51,711 bases of DNA from Candidatus Zixiibacteriota bacterium (GTDB taxonomy: Bacteria > Zixibacteria > MSB-5A5 > UM-FILTER-46-8): NCBI GenBank assembly GCA_014730345.1, contig WJIJ01000093.1, positions 1 through 51,711 of the forward strand, in the 5' to 3' direction. The translations under genes and the position numbers were made by a program. Below are positions 1-9,326 of the stretch, in pieces (the stretch's first letter is position 1; every line of letters starts with the position of its first letter). The notes under the pieces were generated by a model, which saw only the letters and a list, made by a program, of their open reading frames with translations, had not been told where the DNA came from and ran no database searches.

Positions 1-364
1 CGCCGGGTTGCGCATGTAATTAGATTTTGCGTTGCTCAAATAGGGACATGTAAACCGCTTTGTATTCGCTGACCTACTCGACTATTTTATTCCCGGCAGG
101 TCAGGAGACCTGCCGGGCACAGGTTTTTCGTTGATTTTCCCTTTACCCGTGCCCGGCGTATGTCCTCATGCGCCGGGTTGTTAGTCATTCCCGCCCGCCT
201 ACCCAGAACATCGTGCCCGGCGTATGTCCTCATGCGCCGGGTTGCGCGTCATTTCTACCCGCTTGCGCGGAATCCAACCTATCTTAACATAGCATAAAAA
301 TTAATCACGACAGGGGAAATCGAGTACAAAAATCGGGGCTACAATCCGCAATCTACCATTGAAC
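1..364. repeat. Gene-free stretch with palindromic dispersed repeats
   Basis: No gene is visible here. Two full copies of a 32-nt palindromic unit lie at 149-180 and 213-244. Each is a GTGCCCGGCG arm, a short centre, and a CGCCGGG arm followed by TTG. A third copy is cut by the window start (1-10). A separate 11-bp perfect inverted repeat with a 4-nt loop lies at 92-117 (CCCGGCAGGTC / GACCTGCCGGG). An inverted copy of the 32-nt unit, plus flanking sequence like that at 183-203, recurs at 13413-13470. The units are therefore dispersed genome repeats, comparable to REP elements. They lie at the 3' end of the prsR gene and may also end or stabilise its transcript. Confidence 0.75.
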
Positions 365-1720
365 CTACGGCCGCGGAATCTGGTATTTTTCCATCAGGTC
401 ATAAAGGGTCGAGCGGGATATATCAAGCTCCCGGGCCGCTTTGCTTATGTTGCCCTTAAAGCGCGCGAGTACTTCGCGTATGTAATCGGCTTCGTTCTTT
501 TGGCGGAATTCGGAAAGAGTTGTCGGACGGAACTCCTCAACGCCCGGGGTGAAGCCCATGTCGGCGGGAGTGATTTCCTTGCTGGCGGAAATTATAATCG
601 CTTTTTTAACCCGGTTTTCAAGCTCGCGTACATTGCCATGCCATTCGTAGCGGCGGATATGTTGCAAAGCATGGGGTGAATACTTTTTCAACGGTTTGCC
701 GTACTCATCGCAGAAGCGTTCGAGGAAGTAGTTAGCCAGCAGGATAACATCCTCGCCCCGGTCGGCAAGGCGGGGCAGTTCGATATTTATCACAGAGATT
801 CGATAGTACAAGTCTTCACGGAATTCCCTTCTCTCGATGGCTTCCAGCAGATTGATATTGGTGGCGGCGATTATGCGCACATCAAGCTCGATAAACCCGG
901 TGCCTCCCACGCGTTCGATAATATGGTCCTGCAGGAAGCGCAGGAGTTTTACCTGCAGGTTGGTAGGCATCTCGCCAATCTCATCGAGGAAGATGGTGCC
1001 GGTATTCGCCTGTTCGAACCTGCCGAGTTTGCGTCCCACCGCGCCGGTGAACGCCCCTTTCTCATGTCCGAAAAGTTCCGATTCCAGCAACTGCTCGGGG
1101 ATTGCGCCGCAGTTGATGGGAATAAACGGTTTTTTCTGGCGGGGGCTGTTGAAATGAAGCGCGCGGGCTACGAGCTCTTTGCCGGTGCCGGATTCGCCGG
1201 TGATAAGCACGGTTTCATCGGTGGGGGAGACCGCCTTTATTAATTGGAAAACCTTCTGCATAGCCGGGCTTGCGCCGACAATATCCCTGAACTCGGCCCC
1301 TTCGCGGAGCTTCTGCTGGTTTATGCGCAGGCGCCGTTCGAGTTTCTGCACCCGCAGGGCGCGTTTGATGATAAGGCTGATCTCATCGCTGTCTATCGGT
1401 TTTATATAGTAATCATAAGCGCCCTTGGAGATAGCTTCGGTGGCGAGGTCGATATCATCATTGCCGGTAACCATGACAATCTTGATATAAGGAGCCACCG
1501 CCAGAAGCGGCTCGAGGATATCCATCCCCTCCTTGGCATGGGAGTAATCGGACAGGGTGATATCGAGGGCTACAAAATCTGGCCTTTCCTCCTGTGCGGT
1601 TTTCAGCGCGGTATCGGCATCTCCGGCCAGCAGGATTTCATAGTCCTCGTTCAGCGCCCATTTCAGCTGGGAGCGGATGCCTTCGTCATCGTCTACTATC
1701 AGTACTTTGTGCTTTTCCAT
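365..1720 (-). CDS. prsR: Sigma-54-dependent response regulator, PrsR-type
   Basis: A 451-residue NtrC-class activator. The receiver domain covers about residues 4-120 with the acidic pocket at D10/D11 and the likely phosphoacceptor D53. A central AAA+ domain (about 148-385) has Walker A GESGTGKE at 175-182 and the GAFTGA sigma-54 contact loop at 222-227. A Fis-type helix-turn-helix follows (about 410-451). It lies 15 bp downstream of a PrsK-like kinase, and the pair matches the PEP-CTERM/exosortase-associated PrsK/PrsR system by architecture and length. The usual partners (exosortase, EPS genes) are not in the window, so the regulated targets are unknown. The general class is certain; the PrsR subfamily is likely. 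Confidence 0.85.
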   Translation of the reverse strand: MEKHKVLIVDDDEGIRSQLKWALNEDYEILLAGDADTALKTAQEERPDFVALDITLSDYSHAKEGMDILEPLLAVAPYIKIVMVTGNDDIDLATEAISKGAYDYYIKPIDSDEISLIIKRALRVQKLERRLRINQQKLREGAEFRDIVGASPAMQKVFQLIKAVSPTDETVLITGESGTGKELVARALHFNSPRQKKPFIPINCGAIPEQLLESELFGHEKGAFTGAVGRKLGRFEQANTGTIFLDEIGEMPTNLQVKLLRFLQDHIIERVGGTGFIELDVRIIAATNINLLEAIERREFREDLYYRISVINIELPRLADRGEDVILLANYFLERFCDEYGKPLKKYSPHALQHIRRYEWHGNVRELENRVKKAIIISASKEITPADMGFTPGVEEFRPTTLSEFRQKNEADYIREVLARFKGNISKAARELDISRSTLYDLMEKYQIPRP

Positions 1721-1735
1721 ATCTAATCGTTCAGT

Positions 1736-3829
1736 TTAAATCGCGCAATCGTTCAATACTAAACTGAAGGTTGTTCCCCTGCCTGTTTCCGACTCAACTA
1801 AGAGGTCTCCATTAAGGGCGCTGGCCATCTCCCGGCATTGATACAACCCTATACCTAAGCCCTTTTTCTTGGTTGAGGCAAACGGTTTAAAAAGTTTATT
1901 CTCTATAAAATCATGGGACATACCCGGTCCGGCGTCTTCGACATTGTATATAATATTATTATCGGATTTTTTAATATTGACCGTAATCGACCCTTCTCCA
2001 TTCTGGGCTTCTATGGCATTGATAATTAAATTATTGAGAATCCTTTCGACCATTCCGGAATCCGATTCGATAACCGGGCTGTTTTCATCATGAAAAGCGA
2101 AATCAATCTTCTCCATCGCGTCGATTTTAGTGTTCTTTATAACTTCCCGCACCGGTTCATCTGCTTTGAAGGCGCTCTTGCGCACCTCGAAACCGCGCGT
2201 AGGCGATGAAAACTTACCGATTATATTACTCATCTTATTGACCGCGCCGGTGATAGTTTTCAGGGCTTCCTCCTGGAATTCCGGTTTGTGCATATTTTTC
2301 TCGGCGTTTTTCAATAACAGGGAAAGCATGGAGACGGCGTTCTTCAAATCATGGGCCACGAATGTAGAAAGACGGTGGTACGACTCCAATTCCCGGGCTT
2401 CGGCGAGTTTTTGCGCTGATTGTACATGGAGTATCGCCACCGCGAGCTGGTGGCCCCACGTATCCAAAAACGAGTAATCCTCCTCTGAATATGCCTTTCC
2501 CTGGGGTCGGTTACCCAAAAACATTATCCCGGTAAGTTTATGCTGGGCGACCAATGGAAGACACAGGGTTAAATCTGGATATACCTTTTCGATAGGTTTA
2601 AGCTCCATATAGATATTGACATCATTGGAGAGCGCGCTGTAGGGCTGGGGCTCTGCGGAGCGGAAAAGAAAATCGATAAGGTTGCCTTTAAATTCGATGC
2701 GCATATTTTTAAAATTATCATCAGTCTTGTATGGAATGAGCTTTCTCTCATCGCGGTCAGGGAGCATAAGCAGTATCGAGGATGGTTTGAATATATTACG
2801 CAGGTTTTTTATTGCCGTGTCCACAAGCTCATCGAGGGAGGTAATGGAGGCGATATTTTCGCTGAATTCCGACCACTGCTGGCGGTAGTCGAATTTTTCC
2901 GGCGAGAAATAATGGTCAACTATTCTTTTAGCCCGGAGCTGGACCGACTGGGAGACGAGTATTATCAAGAGAATCAACACGACCAGAAAACCGGCCAGAG
3001 CGGAGAGAAAAACCTGCCAGCTTCCCCCGAAGTACTGGAGTATCTTAGCGGTCAAACCCACGATTAACAGGTAAAAGCCGAGCAGGAGAAAAACCGCGGA
3101 GGAATATATAGTCGCCCTGGTCAATTTTATCCGGATGCGGAAAACATCCTCCCGCAGGGACTGCCAGAATATCCCGATAGATGCCGGAGCGCAAATCAGT
3201 ATCAAAGCTATAATAGTATCCGAGGGGATATAATTGTAAATCAAACCCTGGGAAGAGATATAAATAATTGTCGCGAAGATCGTGCCCACGAAGAAGAGCA
3301 TCAGGCCGATTCTCGATTTCTCATCCCTCTTAGCGGAGCGGAAAGTGTTTTCGAGGTGGATAAGTATCAACGCTGACGTGATAATCAGGAAAGCGAAATA
3401 TATTGATGTCCACAGGGTAACCGGAAGGTTCAATGGTCCTGACTGGATAAATTTGATACGCCAGCCGGATTGGGAAACGATCCAAAGAAACTGCACCAGG
3501 CCGATAATGGAGATGGTCACTAAATACAATCTCCAATTTTTCAGCTTGGCCGATTCATTATCGCGGGCAAAGATGATAGAGAAAAGGGTCCAGGCGGGAG
3601 CCATCAGCCAGAAACCGGCGGCAATCAAAATCAGGGGGATCATGTTCGGAAACCGCACCGAGGTCAACAGCGCCAGCCCGGTTTGAAAAACCGCCAGGGT
3701 AATGCCCGCCGGTAAAAACGGTAATGCCCTCTCGGGGAGGAACAGACAACGTATTGAAAAAAGCAGAGAAAAAAGGGCTCCGATAGAGCCCACGATAAAC
3801 CATATATTGATAGAAACTTCCGAAAACAT
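1736..3829 (-). CDS. prsK: Membrane histidine kinase, PrsK-type
   Basis: About 697 residues. The N-terminal 300 residues are mostly hydrophobic and form about eight membrane helices. A GAF-like region follows (about 330-480), then a kinase core. The core has a phosphoacceptor motif HDLKN near residue 495, an N box (NLIINAIEAQ), a G1 box (DAGPGMS) and a G2 box (GIGLYQCREM). This is the PrsK layout, and the gene precedes its PrsR-like regulator. The ATG at 3829 shares one base with the TGA of the upstream membrane gene (TGATG), which suggests translational coupling and decides the start over the TTG one codon earlier. Confidence 0.85.
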   Translation of the reverse strand: MFSEVSINIWFIVGSIGALFSLLFSIRCLFLPERALPFLPAGITLAVFQTGLALLTSVRFPNMIPLILIAAGFWLMAPAWTLFSIIFARDNESAKLKNWRLYLVTISIIGLVQFLWIVSQSGWRIKFIQSGPLNLPVTLWTSIYFAFLIITSALILIHLENTFRSAKRDEKSRIGLMLFFVGTIFATIIYISSQGLIYNYIPSDTIIALILICAPASIGIFWQSLREDVFRIRIKLTRATIYSSAVFLLLGFYLLIVGLTAKILQYFGGSWQVFLSALAGFLVVLILLIILVSQSVQLRAKRIVDHYFSPEKFDYRQQWSEFSENIASITSLDELVDTAIKNLRNIFKPSSILLMLPDRDERKLIPYKTDDNFKNMRIEFKGNLIDFLFRSAEPQPYSALSNDVNIYMELKPIEKVYPDLTLCLPLVAQHKLTGIMFLGNRPQGKAYSEEDYSFLDTWGHQLAVAILHVQSAQKLAEARELESYHRLSTFVAHDLKNAVSMLSLLLKNAEKNMHKPEFQEEALKTITGAVNKMSNIIGKFSSPTRGFEVRKSAFKADEPVREVIKNTKIDAMEKIDFAFHDENSPVIESDSGMVERILNNLIINAIEAQNGEGSITVNIKKSDNNIIYNVEDAGPGMSHDFIENKLFKPFASTKKKGLGIGLYQCREMASALNGDLLVESETGRGTTFSLVLNDCAI

Positions 3830-4662
3830 CAACTTCTTTCAGAGACATAAACGCGGGTTACCCCGCCAACGAGAAACAAGTTAGCTATATATGAAACGAT
3901 AATTCCTATCAAAACCAGCACCGCGATAAATTCGGGATTGAACTTGCCGCTGTACTGTGCTGATTTGCTGTTTATGAAATCTATGGGAAAACGGATCATT
4001 ACCGGAACCAGTACGATGAAGAAGGTGGTAAAGAAGTTCTCCTTGAATATCCTTAGACTGGAAATTATAGCCTTGATAAATGATGTTCTTCCCAGGACAG
4101 CGGAAGCGGTTGTGTACGCGAAAACAGCGGTTCCGAAGGCGCCTAATCCGGCAAGCATTAAGCGGAAAACAAGCTGGCGTTTCAGCGAGTACTGGAAAAA
4201 ATCCCCGGCAAATTGAGAAGGTATGGTAATCAGGGCGAGTATAACCGCGGTTTCCAATATCCAGAGCAGGAGGAGGATATGGTATTTACTGATCGCGCTT
4301 TTAAAAGCGGCGGAGATGCTCAGCCCTTCATCTTCGAAAAATGACGCGAACAGAAAAACAGCCATACCGGTCAAAAGCGAACTGAGGATAAAACTAACCG
4401 GTAATGTCAGGTAGCCGAATATACTCGCCAGGGCCTGGAATATTGCCGGATAATGGGTAATCTCGTTTCCGAAAAGCCTGGAGAGCAATGGGACCATCAA
4501 CCCATCGAACGGTTCCTTGTAGAAACTTACCATCGCATATAGCAGTATACACTGTGCAAGCGCGTACAGGAACATCGGCAAGAGTATTTTGACCCTGCCG
4601 AGTCCTTTGAATACATCGATGTATATCGAGAAAAACCTGTTTATTCCTTCTATGAAACTCAT
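3829..4662 (-). CDS. Polytopic membrane protein of unknown function
   Basis: A 277-residue protein with about six strongly hydrophobic segments separated by short charged loops and no catalytic motif that I recognise. It starts at an ATG with an AAAGG ribosome site 8 nt upstream and its stop overlaps the start of the PrsK-like kinase, so the two are probably co-translated. It could provide a signal input or transport function for the kinase, but that is only inferred from position. It vaguely resembles EI24/DUF4013-type membrane proteins in topology. I would not assign it to a named family. Confidence 0.6.
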   Translation of the reverse strand: MSFIEGINRFFSIYIDVFKGLGRVKILLPMFLYALAQCILLYAMVSFYKEPFDGLMVPLLSRLFGNEITHYPAIFQALASIFGYLTLPVSFILSSLLTGMAVFLFASFFEDEGLSISAAFKSAISKYHILLLLWILETAVILALITIPSQFAGDFFQYSLKRQLVFRLMLAGLGAFGTAVFAYTTASAVLGRTSFIKAIISSLRIFKENFFTTFFIVLVPVMIRFPIDFINSKSAQYSGKFNPEFIAVLVLIGIIVSYIANLFLVGGVTRVYVSERS

Positions 4663-4680
4663 CTTTATTTACCTTTTAAC

Positions 4681-6858
4681 TTAGAATGGCGGTGCGACAT
4701 TGATAGACTGTTCGTTACTCTCGGCGTAATCATCAGCCCTGTTATATACATAGACCCTGAAGTAGTAAGTCTGGGAGTAACCGAAATTATTTAAAACCGT
4801 TGTAGTTGTCGATTGATTCGTAATTGTCGCCATAAGATTGCTTGCCGGGGTAACCGGGCTGGTAGTGTCCATGTAAATCTTATAGCTGGCGAAACCTTCA
4901 TCTTCATTCATGGTCCAGGTCAGCCTTAACGACACCCCGCTGCTGTCCGCTACGGATATGGGCAGTAATGTTACCGCTGTCGGGGCGGGCACTGTGGCGG
5001 TCGTGGCGTTGACGGTATTAGAAATCGAATATAAACCGCCTTCATCATAGACTATCACCTTGTAATAATACGCGGTGGCCGGCTCGAGGCCGGTATCGAC
5101 ATAGGACAGCCCCAGCCTGCTTGATACGGTTGTTACCAGTGAGGAGTCGGTGGCGAAATCGTCTTCGGAACGGAAGAGCCAGTATGCCGAAAAATCAATC
5201 GCCTGGCACGCGCTCCAGGTAATAGTCATTGAGCTGTCGGTTATATTGAAAGGCGAATTGCATGTAACCGTATCGGGAGGGGTGTTGGTCAAGGTGGTGG
5301 CGTTAACCATGTTGGAAACCGAGGAATTACCTCCGCGGTCCAGAACTCCAATCTTATAATAGTAAGTGGTATTCTGAGACAATGAACCATCGTTGTAGTT
5401 GGTCCCGGCTACCGAGCTTATGGTTGTTACGATAAGCGAATCGCTGAAATCAGCCGACTCGGCTCGGAAAACATAGTATGCCGAAAAATCATTGGATGAA
5501 GTCTGGGTCCATGAAAGGCTCAGCGAATCTTCGGCGACATTATATGGTTGGAACAGGGTAACCGTGTCAGGAGGCTCATCCACACCCGCGAGCGCGGAAT
5601 CCTCATTGGAACCCGCGAAAAGATTCGACTGGTCGTAGATGTAAACCCGGTAATAATAAACCGTATTCTCGGCAAGATCCTCATCGGTATAAGAAGTCTG
5701 GGAAGGCGTAGAAACCGTGGTTACTAAAGTCGAACTTGTGTCCACCCCCGGTGTCGTCTTCCGGAAGATACGGTAAAATGCAAAATCGCTCTCTTCGGTT
5801 GGCGACCAGTTAAGGTCTATCGAAGTAGGGTTTTCCGGCGACGCCAACGGCGGCAACAACCGAACCGCCTCCGGGGGATTCTGGATATCAACCGTGGAAG
5901 TCGCTTCTCTCGGTTCGGCGGCGTTACCGGCTTCGTCGGTGAAATGGCCGGTTATGGATGCATTAGTAACTTCTACTCCGGGCGGGATTGTGAAATCGGC
6001 AGTGTAGATACCATCGTTAGCCGTGGCGTCCGCGCCGGTTCCTTCGTCATATAAGTAGATATTCCTCTGCAGAGATTCCATCTGTACAAAGGCTTCCCCA
6101 TTGGTTTCGCTGTCGGTAGTATAAATTGTGAACCTTATAACATCTCCCGCGGTCATTGTCTGGCCGGATGTATTTTCCAGCACAGAATCGATTCCGGCGA
6201 AACGATCCAGGACGATGGAGTCGTATTTGAAACGGGACAATGGATTATCGTTGGCATCCCTGTACCCGACATAAACCATCTTCTCGCCGTCGGGGGGATT
6301 CAACCTCCAGCTCTTCTCGGGCGCGAAATCCTCCCATACCGCGTTTGTAAAGCTGGAGTCGTTGGCAATTCTCATGTATCTTGTGCCTTCAGGGGCGATC
6401 AAGGTCAACTCGACATCAAGCTGGGAAGTTGTATTCAGGTTATCATTGATTATAATGGCGTAAATCTCCGGCATAGCCGACACAGTCTCGGAAAGGTATC
6501 CCTCGAAACCGGAGGAATCAACTGAGGAAATCTGGTAGAAATAGGTTATCCCGTTGGCTAATCCGGTATCTGTATATGTGCGCGTATTCGTCGAATCGGC
6601 TACCTCAAAATCGCTGTCGGTGGAATCGCTCCGGTAGATACGGTAACGTGCGATATTGGTGGAATCGCTTATAGTCCATGTTAAAGTCAACCCCTGGTCA
6701 TCAACGCTGATATCGAGATTATCCGGTGTAGGGGGAGCAGTGCCAACCTCGGTTGGAGCATTCCTGTCGGAAAGCTCGCGGCCGCATCCGGCAATAAGCA
6801 CAGAGAATATTAACGCGGTTGAGATAAGGCTATATACCAGTAAACTCTTCTTATTCAT
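4681..6858 (-). CDS. Lipoprotein with five fibronectin type III domains
   Basis: A 725-residue exported protein. The start at 6858 follows a GGGAGG ribosome site by 7 nt; an in-frame GTG 15 nt upstream overlaps that site and is less likely. The N-terminus is a lipoprotein signal ending in a lipobox LIAGC, so it should be lipidated. One FnIII module lies at about 45-135, an Ig-like segment at about 225-335, and four more FnIII modules run to the C-terminus. Each has the W...Y.IYR and TYYY.V patterns. The tandem modules suggest a surface-exposed adhesive or scaffold role. There is no enzyme domain. It is co-oriented with the kinase operon and the PEGA gene. Confidence 0.8.
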   Translation of the reverse strand: MNKKSLLVYSLISTALIFSVLIAGCGRELSDRNAPTEVGTAPPTPDNLDISVDDQGLTLTWTISDSTNIARYRIYRSDSTDSDFEVADSTNTRTYTDTGLANGITYFYQISSVDSSGFEGYLSETVSAMPEIYAIIINDNLNTTSQLDVELTLIAPEGTRYMRIANDSSFTNAVWEDFAPEKSWRLNPPDGEKMVYVGYRDANDNPLSRFKYDSIVLDRFAGIDSVLENTSGQTMTAGDVIRFTIYTTDSETNGEAFVQMESLQRNIYLYDEGTGADATANDGIYTADFTIPPGVEVTNASITGHFTDEAGNAAEPREATSTVDIQNPPEAVRLLPPLASPENPTSIDLNWSPTEESDFAFYRIFRKTTPGVDTSSTLVTTVSTPSQTSYTDEDLAENTVYYYRVYIYDQSNLFAGSNEDSALAGVDEPPDTVTLFQPYNVAEDSLSLSWTQTSSNDFSAYYVFRAESADFSDSLIVTTISSVAGTNYNDGSLSQNTTYYYKIGVLDRGGNSSVSNMVNATTLTNTPPDTVTCNSPFNITDSSMTITWSACQAIDFSAYWLFRSEDDFATDSSLVTTVSSRLGLSYVDTGLEPATAYYYKVIVYDEGGLYSISNTVNATTATVPAPTAVTLLPISVADSSGVSLRLTWTMNEDEGFASYKIYMDTTSPVTPASNLMATITNQSTTTTVLNNFGYSQTYYFRVYVYNRADDYAESNEQSINVAPPF

Positions 6859-6872
6859 CAACAAACCTCCCA

Positions 6873-7613
6873 CTAAAATTTGGCGGTGAGGACTAATCCC
6901 GGGGCATCACCAATAATTGCCGATTGGATGGACGGGTAGGCCTTGTTAAGGTGATCCTGTTTATGCCCGGGGAAAAATATCAGCGCGTCGAGGAAGTTAT
7001 ACGCCCACAAACCGATTGCTACCCCGGTTAGAGTGCGCTTCAATGTTTCCGCGTCGTAGGCGTCTTCCTGCTTCTGATTGAGAACATCGCGGAGCCTGAC
7101 CCGTTCATCTATCGATTGAGCCTGCTGGAAATCAAGTTTGGCGTCGAGATACTCATCATGCTTGTTATTATAATTCTCGGTGGCGAAAAACGCGGCGGCG
7201 GCGCCAGTAAAAGTGCTTAATCCGAGAAAAACTCCCTTGAAACGGCTTCCCGAATAATACTGCCCCCAGCCGGGGATAAACATCGAACGCATAGCGGCTT
7301 TAAAACGGGTCTTCTGTTTCATGTCGATATTTAATATATACGGCTGACCGGGCACAAGTATCATATCTGATTTCCATGTCTCATATCCAGGTTTAGTCGC
7401 CCGGACTTTAATTCTTCCGGCGAGGTCCTGGGTTATCTTGCATGGCGCTACCGCGGCGACATCCATCTCACCCTCGATTACCACTGCCGCTCCCGGAGGA
7501 TTGGAAATTATCTCCAAATTCCCCTGGCTGGTGTTCTGCTGGGCATATCCATCCAGCGAAAACACCGATATTATTAGAATTAAAATTACCGAAGTTTGTA
7601 TCTTGCTCGCCAT
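6873..7613 (-). CDS. PEGA-domain protein with DUF5683 C-terminus
   Basis: About 246 residues. The ATG at 7613 is preferred over an ATG 12 nt upstream, because GGAG stands 6 nt before it. The signal peptide is followed at about residues 30-100 by a PEGA-type beta module (LEIISNPPGAAVVIEGE). After that comes a DUF5683-like part with MRSMFIPGWGQYYSG and two hydrophobic stretches. Such proteins are common in FCB-group bacteria and are probably anchored in the envelope, but their function is not known. Its stop lies 15 bp before the start of the FnIII lipoprotein, so the two are probably one transcription unit. Confidence 0.75.
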   Translation of the reverse strand: MASKIQTSVILILIISVFSLDGYAQQNTSQGNLEIISNPPGAAVVIEGEMDVAAVAPCKITQDLAGRIKVRATKPGYETWKSDMILVPGQPYILNIDMKQKTRFKAAMRSMFIPGWGQYYSGSRFKGVFLGLSTFTGAAAAFFATENYNNKHDEYLDAKLDFQQAQSIDERVRLRDVLNQKQEDAYDAETLKRTLTGVAIGLWAYNFLDALIFFPGHKQDHLNKAYPSIQSAIIGDAPGLVLTAKF

Positions 7614-7650
7614 TAAAATCTCCATTTAAAGTTGATGTCCTGACACTATA

Positions 7651-7678
7651 TTTATCGGCGTTCTTCGAAATTTGTTAA
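7651..7678 (-). promoter_or_regulatory. Possible sigma-70 promoter for the minus-strand PEGA-FnIII-prsKR unit
   Basis: On the minus strand, TTAACA (7678-7673) and GATAAA (7656-7651) are separated by 16 nt. They lie 38 nt upstream of the PEGA gene start. The match is moderate and has been judged by eye only. Confidence 0.3.
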
Positions 7679-7916
7679 TATATGTTAAGCTCAAGGTTTT
7701 CCCGATACCATCCCTCACAAGGCGAATATTGAGGAACAATAATACGCGCCCTCTGGTTCACTCAAAATTGACTTTTTTACGCTATAGGGAAAAACCAACG
7801 AATCGCCGTCCTTGACATTAGTTCTTATTTGTCTCATAGAGTAGCGATTTCATATTTTCAAATCAAGTTTTTTTATTACGCCGTTTTATGAATACTGGAG
7901 CATGTTTTGTTTTTAC

Positions 7917-7945
7917 TTGACCCTGCTTTCACATATCCTGATATT
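7917..7945 (+). promoter_or_regulatory. Possible sigma-70 promoter for the DUF3078 gene
   Basis: TTGACC, 17 nt, then GATATT. It ends about 60 nt before the gene start. The -35 matches 5 of 6 and the -10 matches 4 of 6 consensus positions. Confidence 0.4.
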
Positions 7946-8006
7946 GGCGTAAGTTATTCTGGCAATTGATAGAACTAACTATAAATTCAACATGGAGGCA
8001 ATCTTA

Positions 8007-8912
8007 ATGAAGAAAATTGCTATCGCTCTACTGGGGCTGATACTGCTGACAGGCGCCGCTTGGGCCCAGGATGATGAAAAAACGCCGCCGGAAGGATGGC
8101 AGATATCCGCCGATCTCTCCCTGAACCTTACCCAGAACGCATACTCGGACAACTGGACCGGGGGAGAAGCTGGTTCGGTATCATGGACCACCCTGGCCAA
8201 TATCACCGCAGAAAACCAGCTTTCACCTAAATTCAACTGGTTGAATACCGGTAAATTCGGTTTCGGCCAAACCCACACCCAGAATACCGAAACCGATGAA
8301 TGGGAGAAGCCGGAGAAATCCACGGACAAGATAGATATCGAATCTGTCCTTAAGATGACATTGGGCGCGATACTCGACCCCTACGCCGCACTGCGTATTG
8401 AAACACAGTTTCTGGACAATTCCATTCCCCAGAAAAAGCGGGTTTTAAATCCGATACTCTTAACTGAATCCGCCGGTGGAAGCCATACTTTCTACAAGAA
8501 GGACAAGGACCTGATAGTAAGCCGTGTCGGTCTGGCAGTACGCCAGCACATCGACCGGGTGGTTACCGATATGGTGAATTACGATGAAACCGAGACGGAA
8601 ACCACCACCGATGCCGGACTTGAATGGGTATCCGACGCTAAATACACTATCAGCAAAGACCGCCTTCGCTACGAAGGAAAACTGACCGTGTTCCAGGCAT
8701 TCTACAACAGCGAGAAAGACGAACTGGAAGGATTGCCCAACGAGGATTACTGGAAGTCCCCCGATGTGAACTGGGAAAATTGGATTGTAGCCAGTATCAC
8801 CAAGTACATCCAGGTTACATTATACACCCAGTTGCTCTACGATAAAGAAGTGGACAAGGGCGGACGTTTCAAAGAGACGCTTTCAATGGGTGTTGTCTAC
8901 AAGTTGTTCTAA
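8007..8912 (+). CDS. DUF3078-type outer-membrane beta-barrel protein
   Basis: A 301-residue exported protein. The start at 8007 has GGAGG 8 nt upstream; an ATG 15 nt earlier overlaps that site. A signal peptide ends near GAAWAQ. The mature part alternates aromatic and polar residues. It includes the NWTGGEAGSVSW motif that resembles the start of Bacteroidetes DUF3078 proteins, and it ends with an aromatic-rich strand closing in F (MGVVYKLF), as outer-membrane barrels do. Function is unknown. It is monocistronic, with a hairpin 25 nt after the stop. Confidence 0.75.
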   Translation: MKKIAIALLGLILLTGAAWAQDDEKTPPEGWQISADLSLNLTQNAYSDNWTGGEAGSVSWTTLANITAENQLSPKFNWLNTGKFGFGQTHTQNTETDEWEKPEKSTDKIDIESVLKMTLGAILDPYAALRIETQFLDNSIPQKKRVLNPILLTESAGGSHTFYKKDKDLIVSRVGLAVRQHIDRVVTDMVNYDETETETTTDAGLEWVSDAKYTISKDRLRYEGKLTVFQAFYNSEKDELEGLPNEDYWKSPDVNWENWIVASITKYIQVTLYTQLLYDKEVDKGGRFKETLSMGVVYKLF

Positions 8913-8937
8913 CTGTAGCAGACCCAATCCCAAATGC

Positions 8938-8963
8938 GCGGTCGGGCCTCTTTGCCCGGCCGC
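8938..8963 (+). terminator. Hairpin after the DUF3078 gene
   Basis: A 10-bp GC-rich stem (GCGGTCGGGC / GCCCGGCCGC, one G-U pair) with a 6-nt loop. There is no strong T-run after it, so it may be a weak terminator or a 3'-end stabiliser. Confidence 0.5.
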
Positions 8964-9112
8964 GGGCATTAAACCTTAACCCATCGTACAAATCGGGGCC
9001 GTATTGACGAGCGATTGCGCCCGTTGCCGCGAATAAAGAAACTCGATGATTCGTGGAACCGAACACTCATCTTTAATAATATAAGTCAGAAATTCACATA
9101 TTTACCTTTTTC

Positions 9113-9130
9113 TCGTGAAAATATTCGCAA
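9113..9130. promoter_or_regulatory. Rex/CRP-like operator, upstream copy
   Basis: TCGTGAA-AATA-TTCGCAA matches TTGTGAA-N4-TTCACAA at 12 of 14 positions. It lies 77 bp before a better copy, in the leader of the hdrCB-frdBA-like operon. Confidence 0.45.
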
Positions 9131-9135
9131 AGTTG

Positions 9136-9164
9136 TTGTGCATGCCGATATTATTTCATATATT
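9136..9164 (+). promoter_or_regulatory. Weak candidate promoter for the hdrCB-frdBA-like operon
   Basis: TTGTGC, 17 nt, TATATT. The -10 matches 5 of 6 but the -35 only 3 of 6. It would place transcription start about 20 nt before the 9190 operator. The assignment is tentative. Confidence 0.25.
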
Positions 9165-9189
9165 AGACTCCGTAGGTTGTTTCTTTGGA

Positions 9190-9207
9190 TTGTGAAATTA
9201 TTCACCA
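9190..9207. promoter_or_regulatory. Rex/CRP-like operator, best match in the window
   Basis: TTGTGAA-ATTA-TTCACCA matches the Rex box TTGTGAA-N4-TTCACAA at 13 of 14 positions. The same bases also read as TGTGA-N6-TCACC, a CRP/FNR-family pattern (9 of 10). It lies 120 bp before the HdrC-like start. The regulator itself is not in the window. Confidence 0.6.
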
Positions 9208-9326
9208 TATATCAGCATGACTTTTACTTCGCTTGATTTCCAGATAAATTCTTATTCAACAGGGGAACCCATATCCCTGTATCATATTCCGAAAATGCAT
9301 AATTACCTACAATACAAGAGGTTACA

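Larger units (their letters stand above)
7614..8006. other. Divergent AT-rich intergenic region
   Basis: About 390 bp between the divergently transcribed PEGA and DUF3078 genes. No gene or RNA is recognisable. It should hold promoters for both sides; the best candidates are listed separately. A second TTGACA occurs at 7812-7817, but the -10 at 17 nt (CATAGA) is poor. Confidence 0.6.

Noticed and set aside
149..244. CRISPR array
   Set aside because: Only two complete units, irregular spacing, palindromic units, an inverted copy 13 kb away and no cas genes.
3829..4662. CysZ-type sulfate permease
   Set aside because: The hydrophobic pattern is only loosely similar and the location beside a histidine kinase gives no support.
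7955..7985. Sigma-54 promoter before the DUF3078 gene, suggested by TGGCA
   Set aside because: The required TTGC at the -12 position is missing at the correct spacing.
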